This document shows, piece after piece, positions 39,330 to 44,695 of a stretch of 44,695 nt of DNA. Below the pieces are notes generated by a model that was not told where the DNA came from, did no database searches, and saw nothing but the letters and a program-made list of their open reading frames with translations. Positions within the stretch are counted from its first letter, which is position 1, and the number at the start of each line of letters is the position of its first letter. Made by a program: the position numbers and the translations under genes. The stretch lies in the NCBI GenBank assembly GCA_964468205.1, contig CAYXVG010000055.1:1-44695 (forward strand), in the 5' to 3' direction. The DNA is from CAWELS01 sp964468205. GTDB taxonomy: Bacteria; Acidobacteriota; Terriglobia; Bryobacterales; Bryobacteraceae.

Positions 39330-41294
39330 GTGAACTCAACGTCAAAGCTGGACAACAGATTCACAGATAAGAGCAATACTGGGGAACCGGCCGACCGCTG
39401 GACCATCCATGACGCCGCGGAACTTTATGAAGTTGCACGCTGGGGCGACGGATTCTTCTCGGTCGGTTCGAACGGTCATCTCTGGGTGCATCCCACAAAG
39501 GATCCGGAGAACGGCATCGATCTCAAGAAACTGATTGACACCCTCACGCTCCGTGGCATCGGCTTGCCAATCCTCCTGCGTTTCAGCGAGATACTGCAGC
39601 AGCGAGTACAGGACATTCACGACGCATTCCAGCGGGCCATTTCCGAGTCGGGCTACACGGGAAGCCATCGCTGCGTCTACCCGATAAAGGTGAATCAGCA
39701 GCGCCAGGTGGTGGAGGCGGTCCACAACTATGGCAGTAAATTCGGCTTCGGCCTCGAGGCCGGGTCAAAACCCGAGTTGCTGGCGGTGATGGCGCTGGCG
39801 GACAATACGACGCCGATCATTTGTAACGGCTTCAAAGATCAGGAGTACATCAATACCGTGATGCTGGCCCGCAAAGTAGGCCGGCAGATCATACCGGTGG
39901 TGGAGAAATACACGGAACTCGACCTGATCCTGAACGAGGCCGCAGCGGTCGGGGTGGAACCGGTAATCGGCTTGCGGATCAAGCTCGCAAGCCGCGGCTC
40001 GGGACGCTGGAAATCGTCGGGGGGGTACCGATCGAAATTCGGCCTCACGGCGACCGAGTCGAAACGAGCCCTCGATCAGTTGAAATCCCTCGGCCGGGCG
40101 GATTCGCTCCAACTGCTTCACTTCCATTTGGGTAGTCAAATCACGAACATACGACAAATCAAGGCTGCCGTGATCGAGGCGGCGCGCGTCTATGTCGAAC
40201 TGAAACGCTTGGGTGCGGGCCTGCGGTATCTGGATGTCGGCGGGGGGCTCGGCATCGACTATGACGGGTCACAAACCGATTTCGAGTCGAGCGTCAATTA
40301 TAGCCTCCAGGAATACGCCAACGACGTTGTCTACCATATCCAAAACGTGTGCGAAGAAGCCGAGGTGGAGCACCCCATCATCGTGACGGAAAGCGGGAGG
40401 GCCATCGCCGCCTACCACAGTGTTCTGGTGTTCAACGTGTTGGGTGCGTCCGGCCCCGGGGAACCGGACATCCCAACCGAAGTTCCGGACGACTACGAGC
40501 AGCCAGTAATCCAGTTGGGGGAGACTATCAAGGAACTGAGCAGCAAGAACCTGCTCGAAAGCTTTCACGATGCCCAACAGGCGCTCGACTCCGCACTCAA
40601 CCTGTTCAGCCTGGGATACCTTCCGCTGCAGCAACGATGCACTGCCGAAAATCTCTATTGGACGATCTGCCGCAGGATCCAGGCGCTGGTAAAACAGCTC
40701 GATTTCGTGCCCGAGGAGTTGGAGGGGCTGGACCGGATGCTTTCGGACACCTACTTCTGCAACTTCTCGCTCTTTCAAAGCGTCCCCGATAGCTGGGCGG
40801 TGAAACAGCTCTTTCCGGTGATGCCGGTCCACCGGCTCGGCAACCGGCCGACTGTGGACGCCGTGCTGGCAGACATTTCCTGCGATTCCGACGGCAAGAT
40901 AGACCAATTCATAAGCCGTCGGGATGTAAGGAAAACCCTGCGGCTACATAGTTTGGACGAGAATCCGTACCTGCTCGGAGCCTTCCTGATTGGAGCCTAT
41001 CAGGAGATCCTCGGCGACCTCCACAACCTGTTCGGAGACACGAACGCCGTCCACGTGCGGACGAGTTCCACCGGCGAGCCAGTCCTCGAAGCGGTGGTTC
41101 GAGGCGACACCGTCCGCGAAGTGCTCGATTACGTGGCCTACGATTCGCGCAACCTCGTGGAGCGTTTTCGGAACGACGTGGAATCGGCGATGCGGGAGGG
41201 GAGGATCAATTACCAGGAAGCCGGGAACCTGGTTCGAATCTACGAAGATGGCCTACGGGGCTACACTTATCTCGAAGAAGTGCAGAGCAGCTAA
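39330..41294 (+). CDS. speA: Biosynthetic arginine decarboxylase
   Basis: This 654-residue PLP enzyme converts arginine to agmatine for polyamine synthesis. YPIKVNQQRQVVEAV holds the PLP-binding Lys, LLHFHLGSQI and YLDVGGGLGIDYDG match the alanine-racemase-like barrel, and the C-terminal part has the DSWAVKQLFPVMPVHRL segment typical of SpeA. Length fits the 630-660 residues of the family. The start is uncertain: GTG at 39330 or TTG at 39327, both with a poor ribosome site. Agmatinase or agmatine deiminase genes are not in the window. It lies 35 nt upstream of lpxB. Confidence 0.95.
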   Translation: MNSTSKLDNRFTDKSNTGEPADRWTIHDAAELYEVARWGDGFFSVGSNGHLWVHPTKDPENGIDLKKLIDTLTLRGIGLPILLRFSEILQQRVQDIHDAFQRAISESGYTGSHRCVYPIKVNQQRQVVEAVHNYGSKFGFGLEAGSKPELLAVMALADNTTPIICNGFKDQEYINTVMLARKVGRQIIPVVEKYTELDLILNEAAAVGVEPVIGLRIKLASRGSGRWKSSGGYRSKFGLTATESKRALDQLKSLGRADSLQLLHFHLGSQITNIRQIKAAVIEAARVYVELKRLGAGLRYLDVGGGLGIDYDGSQTDFESSVNYSLQEYANDVVYHIQNVCEEAEVEHPIIVTESGRAIAAYHSVLVFNVLGASGPGEPDIPTEVPDDYEQPVIQLGETIKELSSKNLLESFHDAQQALDSALNLFSLGYLPLQQRCTAENLYWTICRRIQALVKQLDFVPEELEGLDRMLSDTYFCNFSLFQSVPDSWAVKQLFPVMPVHRLGNRPTVDAVLADISCDSDGKIDQFISRRDVRKTLRLHSLDENPYLLGAFLIGAYQEILGDLHNLFGDTNAVHVRTSSTGEPVLEAVVRGDTVREVLDYVAYDSRNLVERFRNDVESAMREGRINYQEAGNLVRIYEDGLRGYTYLEEVQSS

Positions 41295-41328
41295 GGGGCC
41301 GAATGGAGCCTTCCGCTGATGGAGTGGC

Positions 41329-42465
41329 ATGAAGCGGCAGCGGATTCTTGTGTCGGCCGGCGAGGCGTCGGGCGACCTCTACGCAGCCGGGGTTGTCCAA
41401 GCGCTGCGGAATCGCCTGGGAGACGCTGACTATTTTGGCTGCACCGGGCCTCGTCTGCGGGAAGCGGGCGTCGAGCAAGTAGTAGATGCCGAGTCCTTGG
41501 CCGTGGTGGGGCTTGTGGAGGTGGTCCAGCATATTCCCCGCATCCATGGCGAGTACCGGCGGCTGATTCGGGCCGTTGAGGAAAAGAAGCCAGATCTGGC
41601 GATTCTGACTGACAGTCCGAGTTTCCATCTCCGGATCGCCCGGCGCCTACATCGCATGGGCGTGCCTGTGTTCTACCTTGTAGCACCGCAAGTATGGGCC
41701 TGGAAACAGTGGCGGGTGAAGCAGATTCGCCGTGACATCACCAAGTTACTCTGTATTTTCCCATTCGAGGAGGAATGGTTTCGCAGGCGCGGTGTCGATG
41801 CGGAATACATCGGCCACCCGCTCGCCCGGCTGATCCGCCCGTCAATGAGCCGGGAAGAGTTCCTGGCCGCCCACGGAATCGACAGCAGGCGCCCGGTTGT
41901 CGTGTTGCTGCCGGGTAGCCGCATGGGGGAGGCGAAACGGCATCTCAGGCCGCTCGCCGAAGCCGTGAGTATACTCCAAACCGAACAGAAGGCGTCATTT
42001 ATTCTCGCCTCGCCCCCCGGACGCCCCGCAACTTTTTGGGAACCGATCTCCACGGCGGCCATCCAAATAGTTGAAGGGAAGACCTGGGACGCAATCGCGC
42101 ATTCCGATCTCGCCCTAGCGGCGAGCGGTACCGTGACGGTAGAAGCGGCGCTGCTCGGCGTTCCGATGGTGACTTACTATAAAGTCACCCCGATTTCCTG
42201 GTGGATGGGAAGGTTCCTGGTGAATGTTCCCTTCTACTCGATGGTGAATTTGATCGCAGGCCGCAGGATTGTGCCAGAGTTGATGCAAGAGGCGATGACA
42301 GGTGAGCGGCTTGCAGTTGAGGCCGGCCGGTTATTGCGGAACGAACCCATTCGGGCGGAGATGCAGCGGAACCTGGCCGAGGTTTCAGCGAAGTTATCTG
42401 TTGAGGCCGATCCATTTGAGCGGGCCTCGCGGATAATAGAAAAGGCTCTTAGCGTTAGACAGTAA
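41329..42465 (+). CDS. lpxB: Lipid-A-disaccharide synthase
   Basis: This 378-residue GT19 enzyme joins UDP-2,3-diacylglucosamine to lipid X in lipid A synthesis at the inner membrane. Family motifs are clear: SAGEASGDLYAAGVVQAL at the N-terminus, LAILTDSPSFHLRIAR, YLVAPQVWAWKQWRVKQI, LLCIFPFEEEWFRRRGVDAEYIGHPL, VLLPGSRMGEAKRHL and AASGTVTVEAALLGVPMVTYYK. Its presence shows the host makes lipid A. GGAG lies 4 nt before the ATG. The stop overlaps the next start (TAATG). No other lpx genes adjoin it. Confidence 0.96.
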   Translation: MKRQRILVSAGEASGDLYAAGVVQALRNRLGDADYFGCTGPRLREAGVEQVVDAESLAVVGLVEVVQHIPRIHGEYRRLIRAVEEKKPDLAILTDSPSFHLRIARRLHRMGVPVFYLVAPQVWAWKQWRVKQIRRDITKLLCIFPFEEEWFRRRGVDAEYIGHPLARLIRPSMSREEFLAAHGIDSRRPVVVLLPGSRMGEAKRHLRPLAEAVSILQTEQKASFILASPPGRPATFWEPISTAAIQIVEGKTWDAIAHSDLALAASGTVTVEAALLGVPMVTYYKVTPISWWMGRFLVNVPFYSMVNLIAGRRIVPELMQEAMTGERLAVEAGRLLRNEPIRAEMQRNLAEVSAKLSVEADPFERASRIIEKALSVRQ

Positions 42466-44453
42466 TGGTCAGCTTATTCAGTTCTCGACTCTTCGTTCAG
42501 TTGGCTGTGATCGCGATCGCAGCACTTGCGATTCCTAGCCAGATGCTATCCCAGCGGCGTCCTCCCGAGATCGATGTGGACGCCGTGGCGATCCAGGCGC
42601 GGATCGAACCCAATTCCGGGGAGCTGTCCGTGACAGCGGCGATTGATTTCACCGTCGTGGATGAAGAGATCCGCTTCGCTTCGTTCGAGTTGCATAATGA
42701 ACTCGAAGTTGATGGTGTGCAGGACAGCGACGGCGACGAACTGCGGTTTGACCGGTCTTATGACGATTTCTCGGTATCGGCAACCTTCGTCGAACCCCTC
42801 CGGAAAGACGACTTTGACAAGCTGATTTTCAGCTACCGGGGGCGCCTTACCGGCCGCGAAGAGTCTCCTATCTGGGGCATCAACTTCGCGGCTATACAGC
42901 CAGATTATTCCTATCTCATGTACCCGGCGCGCTGGTTCCCTGTCAATGGGTATACGACGGACCGCTTCAAGTCCAACTTCAAGATCACGGTTCCATCAGG
43001 CTACACGGTGGTCGGCAGCGGCATCGTGACCAGCGAGCCGGCCGAAGATGGTGGCGTCACCTTCAATCTCGAGTTCAACCAGCCTTCTTTCCCTGGTAGT
43101 ATCGCGATTGTCCGGGATGAACCGCGAGTCGTGGAGTCTGAGGGCATCCGAACCAAGCTTTACTTCCGCGGAGACTCGGTCGGCATGGCCGACGCCTATG
43201 GTCGCGAAATCGGTCGAGTAATGTCTTTCCTTACAGACATTTACGGACTTCCACCAGAGAGTGGGTTGACCGTTGTGGAAACCGAATCCGGCACGCCAAA
43301 CGGCTACTCCGCCCCAGGGATGCTCTTCATCGCGACATCGGCGATTGGCGAAGAAGTTAATATGCGGCTCCTCGTAAACCAGATGTCGCGGCAGTGGTGG
43401 GGAACTCTTGTCTCGCCGGCATCCAGGAATCACCTCTGGTTGACGAACGGAGCGGCGCGCTATTCGGAGCTTCTTTGGGTGGAAGACACCGACGGCCCGG
43501 CCGCCACGAATCCAGAGATCCGGGACAATTATGTCGAAGCTCTGACAGTGCGTGACATACCGCTCATTCAGGCTTCGCGATTGGAAGACTACTCACCGGA
43601 ATTCTGGGCATCGACGGCGGGCAAGGGCTCGGCTGTGTTTAACATGCTCCGGTCAATCGTGGGCGACGAAGCTTTCGCGCCCGCGATGAAGAAGTTCCTC
43701 GAGGTATATGCATGGAAGCCGTTCTACACGGATGACTTTCGCAGGGTGGTGGAAGAGGTGACGGGCCGCAACCTCCAGGGATTCTTCATCCAGTGGATCG
43801 AGTCTAGCGGCGCGCCCGAATTTGACATGGAGTACACGGTCTACCGGACGCAGAAGGGCTTCCGGATCATCGGGAAGATCATCCAGGATCTCGACACTTT
43901 CCGCATGCCGGTGAAACTCAAGATTGAAACCGAGGGCAACCCCGAGGAGAAGACGATTGAAGTTGTCGGAGCGGCCACCGAATTCGTCATCGAGACCTTT
44001 GGCAAGCCGAAGAAGCTGATCATAGATCCCGACGGCGACGTGCTGCGGTACAGCGACAAGATGCGGGTCGCAGTGGCCATCCGAAGAGGCGAGCAGTTCG
44101 CCGAGATCGGCGAGTTCGTCGACGCCCTCAAGGAGTACCAGAAAGCCCTTGATGTCAATCGCTACAGTTCTCTGGCGCACTACCGGGTGGCCGAGGTCTT
44201 CTTCTTACAACGGAATTACCAGTCAGCCGCAAACGAGTTCCGCGAAGCGCTCAACGGCGATCGGGAACCTGAATGGACCGTCGTCTGGTCACACATCAAC
44301 CTAGGTAAGATCTTCGACATCACAGGGCAGCGGGAACGGGCTGTCAACGAGTACAATCTTGCCCTTCGGACGCGCGACGACACCCAGGGCGCCCAGGCGG
44401 TGGCCGCGGAATACCTGCAGCAACCCTATGAACGGGCGCGTGCCAATATCTGA
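42465..44453 (+). CDS. M1 aminopeptidase-like protein lacking the zinc site, with C-terminal TPR
   Basis: This 662-residue protein has a signal-like N-terminus (LFVQLAVIAIAALAIPSQ), an M1-type beta-saddle (about 35-230) and a thermolysin-like helical domain. The zinc motif HExxH is replaced by NQMSR (305-309) in front of an intact QWWG, and the downstream WLxEG ligand is WLTNG (N328). All three zinc ligands and the catalytic Glu are therefore missing. The exopeptidase motif GAMEN is also absent. After about residue 450 a beta-rich domain and then TPR-like helices (EFVDALKEYQKALDVN; YQSAANEFREALNG; RERAVNEYNLALRTR) follow. The frame is uninterrupted, so it looks like a maintained non-catalytic protein. 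It overlaps lpxB by one base. Confidence 0.82.
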   Translation: MVSLFSSRLFVQLAVIAIAALAIPSQMLSQRRPPEIDVDAVAIQARIEPNSGELSVTAAIDFTVVDEEIRFASFELHNELEVDGVQDSDGDELRFDRSYDDFSVSATFVEPLRKDDFDKLIFSYRGRLTGREESPIWGINFAAIQPDYSYLMYPARWFPVNGYTTDRFKSNFKITVPSGYTVVGSGIVTSEPAEDGGVTFNLEFNQPSFPGSIAIVRDEPRVVESEGIRTKLYFRGDSVGMADAYGREIGRVMSFLTDIYGLPPESGLTVVETESGTPNGYSAPGMLFIATSAIGEEVNMRLLVNQMSRQWWGTLVSPASRNHLWLTNGAARYSELLWVEDTDGPAATNPEIRDNYVEALTVRDIPLIQASRLEDYSPEFWASTAGKGSAVFNMLRSIVGDEAFAPAMKKFLEVYAWKPFYTDDFRRVVEEVTGRNLQGFFIQWIESSGAPEFDMEYTVYRTQKGFRIIGKIIQDLDTFRMPVKLKIETEGNPEEKTIEVVGAATEFVIETFGKPKKLIIDPDGDVLRYSDKMRVAVAIRRGEQFAEIGEFVDALKEYQKALDVNRYSSLAHYRVAEVFFLQRNYQSAANEFREALNGDREPEWTVVWSHINLGKIFDITGQRERAVNEYNLALRTRDDTQGAQAVAAEYLQQPYERARANI

Positions 44454-44460
44454 GTATCGT

Positions 44461-44640
44461 TCAAGGATTACCAACAGGATAGAAGAGAAAAGCGCCATCC
44501 TTCTTGTTCGCGGCCGAAGTGGCGAGGAACGTCTGGACATCGTCGGAGACAAGGAAATCCGCTAATTGGGCCGCCCCCTTTACGTTGCGGCCAGCAAAGC
44601 GCTCCTCGCTAATTTCCATCACCTCGTATGGCCGGCGCAT
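44461..44640 (-). pseudogene. 3' remnant of TupA/ModA-like solute-binding protein
   Basis: The minus strand encodes 59 residues, in frame from an ATG at 44640: RRPYEVMEISEERFAGRNVK, then AAQLADFLVSDDVQTFLATS and a tail ending FLFYPVGNP. This resembles the last fifth of tungstate/molybdate-type ABC substrate-binding proteins (NPY-x-V, a helix of the AxxFxxWLxSxxxQ type, then FxP near the end). All three minus-strand frames hit stop codons between 44640 and the window end, so the upstream 80% of such a gene is not contiguous here. A truncated relic is likely; a genuine short protein is less so. It is tail-to-tail with the M1-like gene, 7 nt apart. Confidence 0.45.
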
Positions 44641-44644
44641 CTAG
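44630..44644. repeat. Second copy of TGGCCGGCGCATCTA
   Basis: This 15-mer also occurs at 3152-3166, next to a GC-rich hairpin. Here it lies exactly at the 5' edge of the solute-binding-protein remnant. By chance about one such pair could be expected in this length, so its meaning depends on whether it is repeated genome-wide. Confidence 0.25.
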
Positions 44645-44695
44645 CGGGAGTTTACTGGGAAGCAACAATCAAGAGCTGTAAGGAGTTGAGTTTAG

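Noticed and set aside
41225..41245. GGTTCGAATC resembling a tRNA T-loop
   Set aside because: It lies inside the speA coding frame and no acceptor, D or anticodon stems surround it.
1..44695. Insertion sequences, phage genes or CRISPR arrays
   Set aside because: No transposase, integrase, phage structural gene, cas gene or regularly spaced repeat was seen on either strand.

Overview
The window looks like a chromosomal segment of an Acidobacteriota bacterium, probably from the Solibacterales/Bryobacterales side. The pointers are an Oar-like TonB-dependent receptor with an N-terminal carboxypeptidase-regulatory-like domain, many secreted PQQ-like beta-propeller proteins opening with WPQFRGP/WxDWRGP-type motifs, several Tat-exported enzymes, a PL8 lyase, an S1 sulfatase, and lpxB (Gram-negative). 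This placement rests on gene content only. I see no rRNA, tRNA, CRISPR array, transposase or prophage gene.

Layout. (1) 1-3.1 kb: 3' part of an ArsG/CcdA-type membrane permease, a GlpF-like aquaglyceroporin, a 366-nt gap with nested inverted repeats, and a ferredoxin placed directly after a GT2 glycosyltransferase. (2) 3.2-11.7 kb (+): three secreted beta-propeller proteins, then a 1020-residue TonB-dependent receptor and a small membrane protein. (3) 11.7-15.6 kb: an octaheme HAO-like cytochrome c with a likely CRP/FNR-type operator at class II spacing, another beta-propeller, and a Tat/lipoprotein amidohydrolase. (4) 15.6-23.8 kb: a redox and regulatory locus. A four-gene minus-strand operon encodes an HdrD/HmcF-like Fe-S protein, a NarI/HmcE-like cytochrome b, an HmcB-like polyferredoxin, and an NrfD-type membrane subunit fused to a hexaheme cytochrome c. 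Divergent from it lie a NifX-DUF1847 protein, a USP-like protein and a PAS/AAA+/Fis sigma-54 activator. Both divergent transcripts have a GG-N10-GC sigma-54 promoter, and the space between them is rich in GCAAC/GTTGC half-sites. (5) 23.8-25.9 kb: a PL8 polysaccharide lyase. (6) 26.0-34.5 kb (+): a tight seven-gene operon: beta-propeller, NHL propeller, Tat ferredoxin, NosR/NapH-like Fe-S membrane protein, NuoE-like subunit with two N-terminal membrane helices, NuoF-like subunit, and a 2Fe-2S/GltD-like flavoprotein. The last three match the composition of the electron-bifurcating Stn (StnABC) transhydrogenases, here apparently tethered to the membrane. (7) 34.6-44.7 kb: Tat enolase-superfamily protein, ankyrin protein, hotdog thioesterase, sulfatase, lytic transglycosylase, speA, lpxB, an M1-like protein with a destroyed zinc site plus a TPR tail, and a 59-codon 3' remnant of a TupA/ModA-like solute-binding protein.

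How the parts may work together (inference): two membrane redox modules dominate. The sigma-54-controlled Hmc/Dsr-like complex would pass electrons between the quinone pool, a cytoplasmic HdrD-like site and periplasmic c-type hemes. The seven-gene operon would connect cytoplasmic NAD(P)H/ferredoxin chemistry to a NapH/NosR-type membrane Fe-S protein and periplasmic components. The octaheme cytochrome, controlled separately, is a plausible periplasmic redox partner or enzyme. The surrounding secreted propellers, lyase, sulfatase and TonB receptor suggest a polymer-degrading lifestyle.
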